From assembly GCF_001676705.1 (NCBI RefSeq), contig NZ_CP016170.1:3286001-3350000 (forward strand): a stretch of DNA of 64,000 nucleotides. The letters are read 5' to 3'. The notes under the pieces are model-generated. The model was not told where the DNA came from. It ran no database searches and worked only from the letters and a program-made list of their open reading frames with translations. The stretch comes from Bordetella bronchialis (GTDB lineage Bacteria > Pseudomonadota > Gammaproteobacteria > Burkholderiales > Burkholderiaceae_B). Numbering within the stretch: the first letter of the stretch is position 1; each line of letters opens with the position of its first letter. Position numbers and translations under genes: made by a program. Below, in pieces: positions 28,334 to 39,245 of the stretch.

Positions 28334-29332
28334 ATGACCGACCGACCCGCCGTTTCTCCCTCCCAGGACACTCGCATCTACCGCGCCGATCTGCCGCTGC
28401 TGTGCATGGTGACCGCCAGCGGCGCCGACGCCATCGACTTCCTGCACGGCCAATTGACCCAGGATGTCAAGGGACTGGCGCCCGACGCCGCGGCCCTGGC
28501 CGGCTATTGCACCGCCAAGGGCCGCCTGCTGGCCACGCTGGTGATGTGGCGCCCGGCCGCCCCCGCCGCGGACGATCCCCAGGCGGCGCGGCTGCATGCG
28601 CTGGTGCGCGCCGACGTCGCCGAGCCGCTGCTCAAGCGCCTGCGCATGTTCGTGCTGCGCGCGAAAGTGACGCTCTCCACCGCGCCGGCCCGGGTGACGG
28701 GCGTCTGGACGGACGGCGATGCGGCCGCGCTGGAGGCCAGCGCCGGCGGCAGGCTGCCCCGTGAACCATGGCGCCGGGCCGACCTGCCCAGCGGCACCTG
28801 GATCGCCGCGCCGTCCGCCGCCGGACTGCGCTGGTGGTGGATCGCCACGGACGCGCAGCGACAGGCCGCCGCGGCTTCCGGCGCCGCGTTCGCCGACGGG
28901 GATGCGCACATTTGGTACGCCGCCGACCTGGCGGCCGGTATTCCGTGGGTGGGCGTCCCGGCCCAGGACCTTTTCACGCCGCAAATGGTGAACCTGGACC
29001 TGCTCCAGGGCGTCAGCTTCACCAAGGGCTGCTATCCCGGCCAGGAAGTCGTGGCCCGCAGCCATTACCGCGGCACGATCAAGCGACGCATGGCCTATGG
29101 CATCGTGGTCGAACCGGCAGCCGCCGCGGTGGCCGTGGGAACGGACGTATACGACGCCGCCGACCCCAAGGAACCGTGCGGACGCGTCGTCGATGCCGTG
29201 AACGGCTCGAACACCGCGATCCTGTTCGAAGTCACGCTAAGCGCCTTGTCGTCGGGGCAGTTGCGCGTGGGCAGCGCGGATGGCCCCGCGATACAGCCGC
29301 GGCCGCTCCCCTACCCGCTCGAACAGGCCTAG
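28334..29332 (+). CDS. ygfZ: tRNA-modifying / Fe-S cluster protein YgfZ (folate-binding)
   Basis: 332 aa. Glycine-cleavage-T-like fold starting at DAIDFLHGQLTQDVKGL; the diagnostic KGCYPGQE is at residues 231-238. YgfZ helps assemble or repair certain Fe-S enzymes such as MiaB, in a folate-dependent way. It is monocistronic and divergent from mltG. Confidence 0.93.
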   Translation: MTDRPAVSPSQDTRIYRADLPLLCMVTASGADAIDFLHGQLTQDVKGLAPDAAALAGYCTAKGRLLATLVMWRPAAPAADDPQAARLHALVRADVAEPLLKRLRMFVLRAKVTLSTAPARVTGVWTDGDAAALEASAGGRLPREPWRRADLPSGTWIAAPSAAGLRWWWIATDAQRQAAAASGAAFADGDAHIWYAADLAAGIPWVGVPAQDLFTPQMVNLDLLQGVSFTKGCYPGQEVVARSHYRGTIKRRMAYGIVVEPAAAAVAVGTDVYDAADPKEPCGRVVDAVNGSNTAILFEVTLSALSSGQLRVGSADGPAIQPRPLPYPLEQA

Positions 29333-29397
29333 GCTGGTAACCCGCCCGGCCTGCCGCGCGACCGCGCCACGGCCGCCGGAACGCCGCGGCTCGCACA

Positions 29398-29444
29398 GTT
29401 CTGTTGCAGAACATTATGCGTGGCGTGCCCGTCGGGCGCGCCAC
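29398..29444 (+). promoter_or_regulatory. two adjacent hairpins in the leader of the first RHS-core gene
   Basis: GTTCTG-TTG-CAGAAC (29398-29412) is followed at once by an 11-bp stem, GTGGCGTGCCC-gtc-GGGCGCGCCAC (29420-29444, one G-T wobble). They end about 60 bp before the ATG at 29508. No T-run follows, so a regulatory leader or protein-binding dyad is more likely than a terminator. Confidence 0.4.
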
Positions 29445-29507
29445 TTCCCCTATGCTGCCCATGCCGCGGCGCGCTTGCAGCCGCATTCCCACGACCAGGG
29501 CACAGAC

Positions 29508-30392
29508 ATGGCTCGCATTCCATCCGCGCACTACGCCGGCTATCTGGCCGATGGCCCGGCGGGAGCCTATGCCCTGGGCAATGGCTACCGCGTCTACCTG
29601 CCGTGGCTGATGCGCTTCGCCGCGCCGGATAGCTGGAGCCCGTTCGGTCCTGCCGGCGTGCACCCCTATGCCTATTGCGGGGACCAGCCGGTCAGCCGGG
29701 CCGATCCGGGCGGACATATGGACCTGGCGTTCGACATTACCTTCGACACCGCAGCGCTGGCCGATCGGGCAAACGGGCGCCGACCCAGGGGCGTATTGCC
29801 CGTTCTGCAGGAGGAAACAGAGGAAGACCTTGCGCGCGAGGAATTCGGCGAAGCCCCTCCTCCCGCGCGGGACACGGGGCCAGGGCTCCGCTCTTCCCGG
29901 GATTTCGACCGGGAAGCCGGGCGTATCGATCGATTCTCCGTCTTGCGCCGTGCCTCGCGCCGAAGGGGCACGCGCCCTACCTTGCCGCTGAATGCGCCGG
30001 ACGATGCCGCCGCGGCTGCCCACGAGACGATTCCCGGCCAGTCCGCCGCGTGGCAAGAGGGCAACCCGTCGGCGTCCGCCGCCGATGGCGGCCCGCCGCC
30101 GAACGCCCCCGTTCCTGACCAGGCCCTATCCGTGCACCAGGCGCAGCGCCGTGGCCCGGGCAATCCCGGGCCACGCCATAGCCGCGCCCGGAACATCGCG
30201 TCGGCGATAGGCGGATCGCAGGCGTCGATTGCCAAGGTCCTGGACGACCCGCCCCCCGGCTACGGGGACTATGTGGCTGCCGACATCTCCATGCAAGAGA
30301 ATCGCCAGAGATTCCCATATGGCGGCTATGCGCCTCTCCCCTACCCCGGCCTGCCCTCGCCACAGGGCGACGACATGCCGGCTGGACAGTGA
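29508..30392 (+). CDS. orphan RHS-core protein 1 with variable C-terminus
   Basis: 294 aa from ATG 29508 (MARIPSAHY). Residues ~18-68 match the RHS repeat-associated core (LGNGYRVYLPWLMRF, WSPFG, HPYAYCGDQPVSRADPGGH), but there are no RHS/YD repeats upstream, so the protein is a stand-alone core. The remaining ~225 residues are disordered-looking, rich in Pro, Arg and Ala, without a nuclease or toxin motif I recognise. No signal peptide. It lies 15 bp before a homologous gene. In large RHS toxins this core is the processing site ahead of the toxic tip; the role of orphan cores is not known to me. Confidence 0.75.
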   Translation: MARIPSAHYAGYLADGPAGAYALGNGYRVYLPWLMRFAAPDSWSPFGPAGVHPYAYCGDQPVSRADPGGHMDLAFDITFDTAALADRANGRRPRGVLPVLQEETEEDLAREEFGEAPPPARDTGPGLRSSRDFDREAGRIDRFSVLRRASRRRGTRPTLPLNAPDDAAAAAHETIPGQSAAWQEGNPSASAADGGPPPNAPVPDQALSVHQAQRRGPGNPGPRHSRARNIASAIGGSQASIAKVLDDPPPGYGDYVAADISMQENRQRFPYGGYAPLPYPGLPSPQGDDMPAGQ

Positions 30393-30407
30393 AGCGCCCG
30401 TAGCACC

Positions 30408-31232
30408 ATGATGAAACCTCCATATCCCGGCTATGCCGGCTATCCGGCCGACTCCAACACCGGGGGGCATGCCCTGGGCAACGGCTACCGGCTCTACCTG
30501 CCCTACCTGGCGCGGTTCACCGCCCCCGACGACTGGAGTCCATACACGAAGGCGGGCCTTAACGCGTACGCCTATTGCATGGGCCAGCCGGTCGGCATGT
30601 CGGACCCGAGCGGCCACTTCAACGTGCCGATTCTTGAACAGGTGATGCGGTCCTTGCTGGATCGGCCTCGAAGGGCGGCCGCGGACACCGTTGTCGATGC
30701 GTCCGCCGACGTGCCCAGGCGCCCGGCCGGCGATCCGCCCCGGCCTCGCGGTGGACTATTGAATGGAGCAAATCGACGGGTGCGCAGGGCCCTGGACCGC
30801 ATGTTGCAGGAACTATCCGCCGATCGGCAGCCTGCGCCAGCCGAAAACGTGCTCGCGGCTGCCGACATCCGCCCGCGGCCGGGACCGCCCCCGGACGGGC
30901 AAGGGTCCCTCGCCGTCCTCAACGCGCAGAACAGCGCCAGCCACGCCGGCGGCAATCCCGCTCATGCGCCTGCCGCGGCGGCAAATGCCGCGCCGCCGGT
31001 GGACACGGGCGGACTCGCGCCCGTGCCCCCATACGAAGCCGCCATGAACGCACCGCTACCATCGGAAGCCCTGGCGGACTATATAAACAGGGAGGCGGCG
31101 ATGCATCAGGCGGCAACCCTGCCCCCTTACTCGTTCGGCCGGCGTGAGCCGGTAGGCGTGCTGGAGCACTTCGTGGTGGGCATGAGGCAATTCGCGCCTG
31201 GCCTGGATAGTGGCACCGTCTCCGACGAATAA
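30408..31232 (+). CDS. orphan RHS-core protein 2, tandem paralogue
   Basis: 274 aa. Residues ~20-72 repeat the core of the preceding protein (LGNGYRLYLPYLARF, DDWSPYTKAGLNAYAYCMGQPVGMSDPSGH). The rest diverges: an Arg-rich helix-like part (RRVRRALDRMLQELSADRQ) and a Pro/Ala-rich tail ending in a more ordered segment (FVVGMRQFAPGLD). The shared core with unrelated tails suggests duplication followed by tail replacement or fast divergence. It is probably cotranscribed with the first copy. There is no obvious immunity gene: the next gene, proC, is on the opposite strand. Confidence 0.75.
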   Translation: MMKPPYPGYAGYPADSNTGGHALGNGYRLYLPYLARFTAPDDWSPYTKAGLNAYAYCMGQPVGMSDPSGHFNVPILEQVMRSLLDRPRRAAADTVVDASADVPRRPAGDPPRPRGGLLNGANRRVRRALDRMLQELSADRQPAPAENVLAAADIRPRPGPPPDGQGSLAVLNAQNSASHAGGNPAHAPAAAANAAPPVDTGGLAPVPPYEAAMNAPLPSEALADYINREAAMHQAATLPPYSFGRREPVGVLEHFVVGMRQFAPGLDSGTVSDE

Positions 31233-31346
31233 GGCAGGCCATGTGGGTACCGATCTCCCGGCCGGGTTGGACGCCGCCGGGCCGCCCCGCCGCGATGGAG
31301 GCGGGCTGCGAGCCGCCGGTGGCGGAACCGCGCGCCCGCTACGGCA

Positions 31347-32183
31347 TCAGGCCTTGCCGAAATCGTCGGCCAGCTCGCGGGAGCGCTGCGCCGCCGCCTG
31401 CATCGCGGAAGAAATCAGCCCCATGAAATCGCCATCTTCCAGGACTTTCAATGCGGCCGCCGTCGTGCCGCCCTTGGAAGTGACGCGATCGCGCAGGACG
31501 GAAGGGGGATCGTCGGATTCCCGGGCCAGGCGCGTCGCCCCCGACAAGGTGGCGAGCGCCAGCTCGCGGGCCTGCTGGGCGTTCAACCCGACTTTCTGGC
31601 CGCCCTCGATCAAGGCCTCGATGAAGCGGAAGACGTAGGCCGGGCCGCTGCCGGACAAGGCCGTGACGGCATCGATGGCGGCGTCGTCGTCCACCCATAC
31701 CACCCTGCCGACCGATGCGAGCATGGCTTCCGCCAGTTGGCGTTCCTGGGCCGCGACACCGGGCAGCGCCAGCATGCCGGTCACGCCTTCCCCCACCAGG
31801 GCGGGCGTATTGGGCATGCAGCGGACCAGTTTGGGCCAGGGAGCGGCATCGCCGCCCAGCCAGCCCGCCAGCACATCGCCGCGGATGCCGGCCGCCACGC
31901 TGAGCACCAGCGTGCCCGCGCGCAGCCACGGGCGCGAGGCCTTGACCGCATCGCGCATGAACTGCGGCTTGACCGCGTAGAACCACACATCGCACCGCGC
32001 CAGCCGCTCGTCGGGCGCCGTGGCCGCGGTGGCGCCGCGCGCCACCCAGGCAGCCTGGGCGTCCGTATTGATATCGATGACGTGGAAGTTTTCGGGCGGG
32101 CAGATTTTGCCGGCCATGCCGGCGCCCAGGGCGGAAGCCATATTTCCGCCGCCGATAAAGGCGATATGCAGGTTCTTGTCCAT
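31347..32183 (-). CDS. proC: pyrroline-5-carboxylate reductase
   Basis: 278 aa from ATG 32183 (MDKNLHIAFIGGGNMA). A longer frame reaches 32264 but adds basic residues unlike the family. The Rossmann motif FIGGGNMASAL is at the N-terminus, and the ProC signature is seen at SGSGPAYVF and later at DDPPSVLRDRVTSKGGTT. It catalyses the last step of proline synthesis. It is divergent from ugpB. Confidence 0.95.
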   Translation of the reverse strand: MDKNLHIAFIGGGNMASALGAGMAGKICPPENFHVIDINTDAQAAWVARGATAATAPDERLARCDVWFYAVKPQFMRDAVKASRPWLRAGTLVLSVAAGIRGDVLAGWLGGDAAPWPKLVRCMPNTPALVGEGVTGMLALPGVAAQERQLAEAMLASVGRVVWVDDDAAIDAVTALSGSGPAYVFRFIEALIEGGQKVGLNAQQARELALATLSGATRLARESDDPPSVLRDRVTSKGGTTAAALKVLEDGDFMGLISSAMQAAAQRSRELADDFGKA

Positions 32184-32296
32184 GGGGCAGGATTGTAAAC
32201 GGGACGGCTGGGCCCCACGTCCGCCGCGGTGCTGGGCCTTACGCCAGGGGCGGCTGTAGGACAAGCCCTATTTGACAGCCCGAGGTCGCGGTGTAA

Positions 32297-32314
32297 CAGT
32301 CACGAATTCGTCAC
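32297..32314 (+). promoter_or_regulatory. candidate Pho box upstream of ugpB
   Basis: CAGTCAC (32297-32303) and TCGTCAC (32308-32314) are direct half-sites exactly 11 bp apart, the spacing of PhoB boxes (CTGTCAT repeats), with 5/7 and 4/7 identity. They lie about 77 bp before the ugpB ATG. ugp operons are classic phosphate-starvation targets. Confidence 0.4.
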
Positions 32315-32390
32315 AAACAATTCATATGGTGTCGGGCTGCTTGCACCCTACCCGGGTCAGCGGCCATCGCAATCCACGGAGGAATCATCC

Positions 32391-33704
32391 ATGCGATCCC
32401 ATCGCCTCGCGCTCGTCGCGGCGTCCTTGCTTACCGCTTTTGCCGCCACCTCGGCGCAAGCGGCCACCGAAATCCAGTTCTGGCACTCCATGGAAGGCGC
32501 GCTGGGCGACCGTGTCAACGAAATCGTCAACGACTTCAACAAGAAGAACCCCGACTACCAGGTCAAGGCCGTCTACAAGGGCAATTACGGCGAGTCGATG
32601 AACGCCGGCATCGCGGCGTTCCGCGCCGGCAATGCGCCCGACATCCTGCAGGTCTTCGAAGTGGGCACCGCCACGATGATGTACGCCAAGGGCGCCATCA
32701 AGCCGGTGCAGCAGATGTCCGAGGAAGCGGGCGAACCCCTCGATACCAAGGATTTCATCGGCGCGGTGGCGGGCTACTACTCCTCGCCGGACGGCAAGCT
32801 GGTATCCATGCCCTTCAACAGCTCGACGGTGGTCTTCTACTACAACAAGGACGCCTTCCAGAAAGCCGGCCTGGACCCCGAAAAGCCGCCCAAGACCTGG
32901 GAAGAACTGGCGGCCGACACCAAGAAGCTGAAGGCGGCCGGCGTGGAATGCGGCTACACCACCTCGTGGCCGTCCTGGGTGCAGCTGGAAACCTTCTCGG
33001 CCTGGCATAACGTGCCCTACGCCACCAAGGACAACGGCTTCGGCGGCCTGGACGCGCGGCTGGCCATCGACTCCCCGCTGCACGTGCGGCACATGCAGTT
33101 CCTGGCCAACCTGGCCAAGGACGGCGAGTTCATGTACGGCGGGCGCGGCGACGATCCCAACGCCCTGTTCATTTCCGGCAAGTGCGCGATGATCACCGGC
33201 TCCAGCGGCCTGCGCGCCAACATCATGAAGAACGCCAAGTTCAAGTTCGGCACGTCCACCCTGCCGTACTACTCGGACGTCAAGGGCGCCCCGCAGAACA
33301 CCATCATCGGCGGCGCCTCGCTGTGGGTCTTCGCCAACAAGAAGCCCGACGTCTACAAGGGCGTGACGAAGTTCTTCAAGTACCTGTCCAGCCCGGAAGT
33401 GGCGGCCAAGTGGCACCAGCAGACGGGCTACGTGCCGGTCACCAAGGCGGCCTACGAGCTGACGCAGAAGCAGGGTTTCTATGACCAGAACCCGGGCACC
33501 GATGTCGGGGTGAAGCAGCTGAACGTCCAGACCACGGCGCAGTCGCGCGGCGTGCGCCTGGGCTATCTGCCGCAGATCCGCGAGATCGAGGACGCGACGA
33601 TCGAGCAGATCGTTTCCGGCAAGGTAGGCGCGGAAGCCGGTCTCAAGGAGGCAGCCAAGCGCGGCAATGACCTGCTCGAGAAATTCGAAAAAAGTGTAAA
33701 GTAG
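32391..33704 (+). CDS. ugpB: sn-glycerol-3-phosphate-binding protein
   Basis: 437 aa from ATG 32391, preceded by GGAGGA. The signal peptide ends around SAQA (residue 24). The mature protein starts ATEIQFWHSMEGALGDRVN, as UgpB does, and contains the ligand-region block YGESMNAGIAAFRAG and SGKCAMITGSSG. It delivers glycerol-3-phosphate or glycerophosphodiesters to UgpAEC. A strong hairpin separates it from ugpA, which probably keeps its level above that of the membrane genes. Confidence 0.93.
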   Translation: MRSHRLALVAASLLTAFAATSAQAATEIQFWHSMEGALGDRVNEIVNDFNKKNPDYQVKAVYKGNYGESMNAGIAAFRAGNAPDILQVFEVGTATMMYAKGAIKPVQQMSEEAGEPLDTKDFIGAVAGYYSSPDGKLVSMPFNSSTVVFYYNKDAFQKAGLDPEKPPKTWEELAADTKKLKAAGVECGYTTSWPSWVQLETFSAWHNVPYATKDNGFGGLDARLAIDSPLHVRHMQFLANLAKDGEFMYGGRGDDPNALFISGKCAMITGSSGLRANIMKNAKFKFGTSTLPYYSDVKGAPQNTIIGGASLWVFANKKPDVYKGVTKFFKYLSSPEVAAKWHQQTGYVPVTKAAYELTQKQGFYDQNPGTDVGVKQLNVQTTAQSRGVRLGYLPQIREIEDATIEQIVSGKVGAEAGLKEAAKRGNDLLEKFEKSVK

Positions 33705-33723
33705 CGGCCTTTTTCGGGACCGT

Positions 33724-33763
33724 GTAAGACCAAGTCGCGGCCCCAGCCGCGACTTGGCGTTAC
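33724..33763 (+). promoter_or_regulatory. long stem-loop between ugpB and ugpA
   Basis: CCAAGTCGCGG-ccccag-CCGCGACTTGG (33730-33757) is a perfect 11-bp stem, extended beyond two mismatches by GTAA/TTAC (33724-33727 with 33760-33763). No T-run follows, so it is better read as an mRNA-stabilising or processing structure than as a full terminator. Confidence 0.7.
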
Positions 33764-33874
33764 AAGGACACGATCCGCGGCGCCGGAACGATGCGCTCGG
33801 GAATTGCTTACCCCCGGAATATTTCACGTTTTTTATGCGTCCGCGGCCACCCCGCGCCGCGATAGCTGGCAACC

Positions 33875-34756
33875 ATGGAAAAACGCGTCGTTTTCGGCCA
33901 CAAGCTCCTTCCCTATCTGCTGCTCCTGCCGCAGCTCGCCATCACGGTCGTGTTCTTCTTCCTGCCGGCCGGCCAGGCGATGTGGCAATCGCTGCATGTA
34001 GAGGATCCGTTCGGCCTGTCCTCTACCTTTGCCGGCCTGGCGAACTTCACCGACCTGTTCAAGCAGGCCACCTATATCGATTCCTTCAAGGTCACCGCGG
34101 TGTTTTCGCTGCTGGTGGCCGTGGTCGGGCTGTCGGTGTCGCTGCTGCTGGCCGTCATGGCCGACCGCGTCATCCGTGGCGCCGGCCTGTACAAAACCCT
34201 GCTCATCTGGCCCTACGCCGTCGCGCCGGCCGTGGTGGGCGTGCTGTGGCTGTTCCTGTTTTCCCCCGCCGTCGGCATCCTGGCCGTGGCGCTGACCAAG
34301 CTGGGCGTGGCCTGGAATCCGCGCCTGGACGGCGCGCAGGCCATGCTGCTGGTGCTGATCGCCTCCGTCTGGAAGCAGATCTCCTACAACTTCCTGTTCT
34401 TCCTGGCCGGCCTGCAGTCCATCCCCCGATCGCTGATCGAGGCGGCCGCCATCGACGGCGCCGGACCGACGCGCCGGTTCTGGAGCATCGTCTTCCCCCT
34501 GCTGTCGCCAACGACCTTCTTCCTGCTGGTGGTCAACGTCATCTATGCCTTCTTCGATACCTTCGCGGTGATCGACACGACGACCCAGGGCGGTCCCGGC
34601 ACTTCCACGGCGATCCTGGTCTACAAGGTGTACAGCGACGGCTTCCGCGGCCTGGACCTGGGATCCTCGGCAGCGCAGTCCGTGGTGCTGATGGTTATCG
34701 TCGTGGCGCTTACCGTCATCCAATTCCGCTATATCGACCGCAAGGTCCAGTACTGA
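33875..34756 (+). CDS. ugpA: glycerol-3-phosphate ABC transporter permease
   Basis: 293 aa with six membrane segments. The EAA loop is at [22 protein letters not shown] and the motif [18 protein letters not shown] is typical of UgpA/MalF-type permeases. The start [20 protein letters not shown] fits the family. It pairs with UgpE, 12 bp downstream. Confidence 0.93.
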   Translation: MEKRVVFGHKLLPYLLLLPQLAITVVFFFLPAGQAMWQSLHVEDPFGLSSTFAGLANFTDLFKQATYIDSFKVTAVFSLLVAVVGLSVSLLLAVMADRVIRGAGLYKTLLIWPYAVAPAVVGVLWLFLFSPAVGILAVALTKLGVAWNPRLDGAQAMLLVLIASVWKQISYNFLFFLAGLQSIPRSLIEAAAIDGAGPTRRFWSIVFPLLSPTTFFLLVVNVIYAFFDTFAVIDTTTQGGPGTSTAILVYKVYSDGFRGLDLGSSAAQSVVLMVIVVALTVIQFRYIDRKVQY

Positions 34757-34768
34757 TTCAGAGGCTTT

Positions 34769-35620
34769 ATGGTTGAGCGCCGTCCCTGGCTGGATATCCT
34801 GGCCCACGCGATACTGCTCTGCGGCGTGGCCGTGGTGGCTTTCCCGCTCTATGTCACTTTCGTGGCGTCCACCCAGACGGCGCAGGAAGTGGCCAACGCA
34901 CCGATGTCGCTGGTGCCCGGCTCGCACTTCGTCAGCAACTACATCCAGGCGCTGTTCGCCGGGTCGGGCGGCGGGTCCAGCGGCGCGCCGGTCGGCCGCA
35001 TGCTGTGGGTCAGCCTGGTCATGGCGCTGACCATTTCCATCGGCAAGATCGTGATTTCGCTGCTGTCGGCCTTCGCGGTGGTGTATTTCCGCTTCCGCGG
35101 GCGCATGTTCTTCTTCTGGATGATCTTCGTCACGCTGATGCTGCCGGTGGAGGTCCGCATCGCGCCCACCTACAAGGTGGTGGCGGACCTGGGCCTGCTG
35201 AACAGCTATGCCGGCCTGACGCTGCCGCTGATCGCCTCGGCCACCGCCACCTTCCTGTTCCGCCAGTTCTTCCTGACCGTGCCGGATGAGCTGGTCGAGG
35301 CCGCGCGCATCGATGGCGCCGGCCCCATGCGGTTTTTCCGCGACGTGCTGATGCCCTTGTCGCGCACCAGCATCGCCGCGCTGTTCGTGATCCAGTTCAT
35401 CTACGGCTGGAACCAGTACCTGTGGCCCCTGCTGATCACCACGCAGGAAGACATGTATCCCATCGTCATCGGGATCAAGCGCATGGTCAGTGGCGGCGAC
35501 AGCGTCACGGAATGGAATATCACCATGGCCACGGCCATGCTGGCGATGCTTCCTCCCGCGCTGGTCGTGATCCTGATGCAGAAGTGGTTCGTCAAAGGCC
35601 TCGTGGACACTGAAAAGTGA
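34769..35620 (+). CDS. ugpE: glycerol-3-phosphate ABC transporter permease
   Basis: 283 aa, six membrane segments, EAA loop [21 protein letters not shown]. The region [28 protein letters not shown] matches UgpE. The start [17 protein letters not shown] follows agaggctt. 28 bp separate it from ugpC. Confidence 0.93.
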   Translation: MVERRPWLDILAHAILLCGVAVVAFPLYVTFVASTQTAQEVANAPMSLVPGSHFVSNYIQALFAGSGGGSSGAPVGRMLWVSLVMALTISIGKIVISLLSAFAVVYFRFRGRMFFFWMIFVTLMLPVEVRIAPTYKVVADLGLLNSYAGLTLPLIASATATFLFRQFFLTVPDELVEAARIDGAGPMRFFRDVLMPLSRTSIAALFVIQFIYGWNQYLWPLLITTQEDMYPIVIGIKRMVSGGDSVTEWNITMATAMLAMLPPALVVILMQKWFVKGLVDTEK

Positions 35621-35648
35621 TCGCCGCCGCAACTCACCGAATCTACGT

Positions 35649-36737
<1,089 letters not shown>

Positions 36738-36781
36738 ACGCGCATCGCGGGCCCGCGGCCGCTCGCGCCGCCGCGGCCGGC

Positions 36782-38623
36782 TCAGGCGGCCTGGTCCTGC
36801 GCTTCCGGCTCCGGCGCCGGCTGGCCGCCCCACGGGACCCGGTGCGCCGCGCGCGATAGCTCGCGGTCGCGCGAGATCGATTTCTCCAGCGTATCCTGCG
36901 CGCGCCGCGCTACCGTGATGCGGAAACCGTCGTCCTCGAAGCGCGGGGCGGTTTCCTCCAGCATGTCGATGTTGTTGCGCCGGAAGGCGTCGGCCACCTC
37001 CTTGGCTTCGTAGGCGCCCATGCCCAGGGCCTCCAGCGCCTTGCGTCCGACCAGCAGGGAAGATTCGAACAGCTCGCGTTCCACGATTTCGATGCCGCGT
37101 TTGCGCAGCTGGAAATAGTGCACGGCGTCGCGCGCCCGCGCGACCACCCGCAGGTTGGGAAAGTCCCGCTGCACGACGTCGATCAGGCGCAGGCTGTCGG
37201 AGACGTTGTCGATGGCGTTGACCAGCAGCTCCGCCCGCGCGGCCCCCGCGGTTTCCAGCAGGTCCGGCCGCGTGGCGTCGCCGTAGAACACCTTGGTGCC
37301 GAATTTGCGCACCGTGTCGATATTGTCCGGGTCGTGATCCAGGATCACCACCTTGACCCCATTGGCCAGCAGGAGGCGGCCGGCGATCTGGCCGAAGCGG
37401 CCGAAGCCGGCGATGATGACGCGCGCGCCGTCGTCCTCGATACGGTCGGCGGCCCGCGTGCTCTTGGGCCGGCGGCGTTCCCAGGCGTCCAGCACGGCCA
37501 GGATGACCGGCGTGGCGGCCATCGACAGCGCCACCACCAGCGTCAGGACGCGCGACCAGTCTTCGGGCAGGACGTCGGCGGCGCGCGCCGTGGAAAACAC
37601 CACGAAGGCGAATTCGCTGCCCTGCCCCAGCAAGGCGGCGAACATCAGGCAGCGGCCGCGCGCTGCGCCGAAGACGCGGCCCAGGGCGAAAAGCACGGCG
37701 AACTTCAGCACCAGGAAGCCGGCCAGCATGCCCAGGATCAGCAGCGGTTGGGCCAGCAGCGTGCCGAAGTCGATGGACATGCCGACGCCCATGAAAAACA
37801 GCCCCAGCAGCAGGCCCTTGAACGGCTGGATATCGCTTTCCAGCGCATGGCGGTATTCCGAGCTGGCCAGCAGCACGCCGGCCAGGAAGGCGCCCATCGC
37901 CATGGACAGGCCCGCATGTTCCATGAGCTCGCCCACGCCGATCACCAGCAGCAGCGCCACCGCGCTGAAGACCTCGCGCAGGCCGGAACGGGCCACGAAG
38001 CGCAGCAGCGGACGCGCCAGATAGCGGCCCACCACCACGGCCACGGCCAGCGCGGCGACGATCTTCAGGGCCGCCAGGCCTATCGTATCGCCGCCCTCTC
38101 CCGCCTCGCCGCCGGCCAGCAGCGGAATCATGGCGATCATCGGAATGGCCGCCAGGTCCTGGAACAGCAGCACCGAGAACGAGCGCTCCCCCAAGGTGGT
38201 CTGGAGCAGGCTGCGTTCGCCCATGGCCTGCATGGCCACCGCGGTGGATGACAGGGCCAGTGTCATTCCCACCAGCGCGGCGATGGGCCAGGCCAGCCCC
38301 AGCCAGGCCATGAAGGCCGCCAGCACCGCGCCGCACAGCCCGACCTGCAGCGCGCCGCCGCCGAACACCGGTACCCGCATGCGCCACAGCCGGCGCGGAT
38401 CGAGCTCCAGCCCGATCAGGAACAGCATCAGGACCACGCCGATCTCGGCGAAGCCCAGGATTTGTTCGGGGTCGTCGACCAGGCGCAGGCCCCAGGGGCC
38501 GATCACGCAGCCGGCGATCAGATAGCCCAGCACCGATCCCATGCGCGCGCGCATGGCCAGCGGCACGAAGATCACCGCGGCGGCCAGGTACTCCAGGCCT
38601 TCCAGCAGGAATTGCTTATCCAT
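36782..38623 (-). CDS. kefC: glutathione-regulated potassium/proton antiporter
   Basis: 613 aa. A CPA2 antiporter domain of about twelve membrane segments (1-380; [34 protein letters not shown]) is followed by a TrkA-N/RCK domain starting [20 protein letters not shown] with [18 protein letters not shown]. These blocks follow E. coli KefC closely. The preceding gene is the matching KefF subunit and overlaps this start by 8 bp. The system acidifies the cytoplasm to protect against electrophiles and is gated by glutathione adducts. Confidence 0.93.
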   Translation of the reverse strand: MDKQFLLEGLEYLAAAVIFVPLAMRARMGSVLGYLIAGCVIGPWGLRLVDDPEQILGFAEIGVVLMLFLIGLELDPRRLWRMRVPVFGGGALQVGLCGAVLAAFMAWLGLAWPIAALVGMTLALSSTAVAMQAMGERSLLQTTLGERSFSVLLFQDLAAIPMIAMIPLLAGGEAGEGGDTIGLAALKIVAALAVAVVVGRYLARPLLRFVARSGLREVFSAVALLLVIGVGELMEHAGLSMAMGAFLAGVLLASSEYRHALESDIQPFKGLLLGLFFMGVGMSIDFGTLLAQPLLILGMLAGFLVLKFAVLFALGRVFGAARGRCLMFAALLGQGSEFAFVVFSTARAADVLPEDWSRVLTLVVALSMAATPVILAVLDAWERRRPKSTRAADRIEDDGARVIIAGFGRFGQIAGRLLLANGVKVVILDHDPDNIDTVRKFGTKVFYGDATRPDLLETAGAARAELLVNAIDNVSDSLRLIDVVQRDFPNLRVVARARDAVHYFQLRKRGIEIVERELFESSLLVGRKALEALGMGAYEAKEVADAFRRNNIDMLEETAPRFEDDGFRITVARRAQDTLEKSISRDRELSRAAHRVPWGGQPAPEPEAQDQAA

Positions 38624-39170
38624 GGGTGGCCTCCGTCATGGCCGCGCGGGCGGGCGCCGCGTGCCCGGACAGGAGCTCGCGATAGCGCGCGGCCACCGCG
38701 CCCAGTTCCGCGCCATCCAGCGTCACGGCCCCATGCACGGCATAGGGCGGCAGCCACCGCATCCCGCACAATTCGGCCGCGCTGCGCAAAGGCTGCCCCA
38801 GCACGGCAAGGTCCGTGTCGGCACAGCGCGTGAAATCGCCGGCCGCGCCGCCCGTGGTCACGGTCCAGAGCACCGGCTTGCCGCGCAGCGCGTCGCCGTC
38901 CTCGCCGTAGGCCCAGCCGTGTTCCAGCACCTTGTCCATCCACTGGCGGAACAGCGGCGGCGTGCCGTACCAGTGCATGGGATGCTGCCATACGACCAGG
39001 CTGGCGTCGGCCAGCGCGGCCTGCTCGGCGGCCACATCGATATCGAAGTCCGGATAGCGCTCGTACAGCGAGCGGACCCGCACGTCGGGCAGGTCTTCCA
39101 GCGCTTGCAGCATGGCACGGTTGGTGCGGGAATGCCGCGGATATGGATGGGCGTATACGATTAGGATCAT
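38616..39170 (-). CDS. kefF: KefC ancillary quinone oxidoreductase
   Basis: 184 aa from ATG 39170 ([17 protein letters not shown]). A flavodoxin-like NQO fold with [29 protein letters not shown], the FMN/quinone-site block shared with KefF/KefG and MdaB. It binds to and activates KefC in the cell; the ATGGATAA overlap with kefC indicates coupled translation. The long frame continuing upstream to 40010 is antisense to the arginase and not coding. Confidence 0.92.
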   Translation of the reverse strand: MILIVYAHPYPRHSRTNRAMLQALEDLPDVRVRSLYERYPDFDIDVAAEQAALADASLVVWQHPMHWYGTPPLFRQWMDKVLEHGWAYGEDGDALRGKPVLWTVTTGGAAGDFTRCADTDLAVLGQPLRSAAELCGMRWLPPYAVHGAVTLDGAELGAVAARYRELLSGHAAPARAAMTEATHG

Positions 39171-39245
39171 GTAGATATCCTGCCGGGACGGCGATGTGGC
39201 TTCACCGCGCATGTTAGCCGCGAGCGGGTGTTTCGGGAGCAAAGG

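Noticed and set aside
29508..31232. Calling the RHS tails nuclease toxins
   Set aside because: No HNH, EndoU, ADP-ribosyl or deaminase motif seen; tails look disordered, so no activity is assigned.
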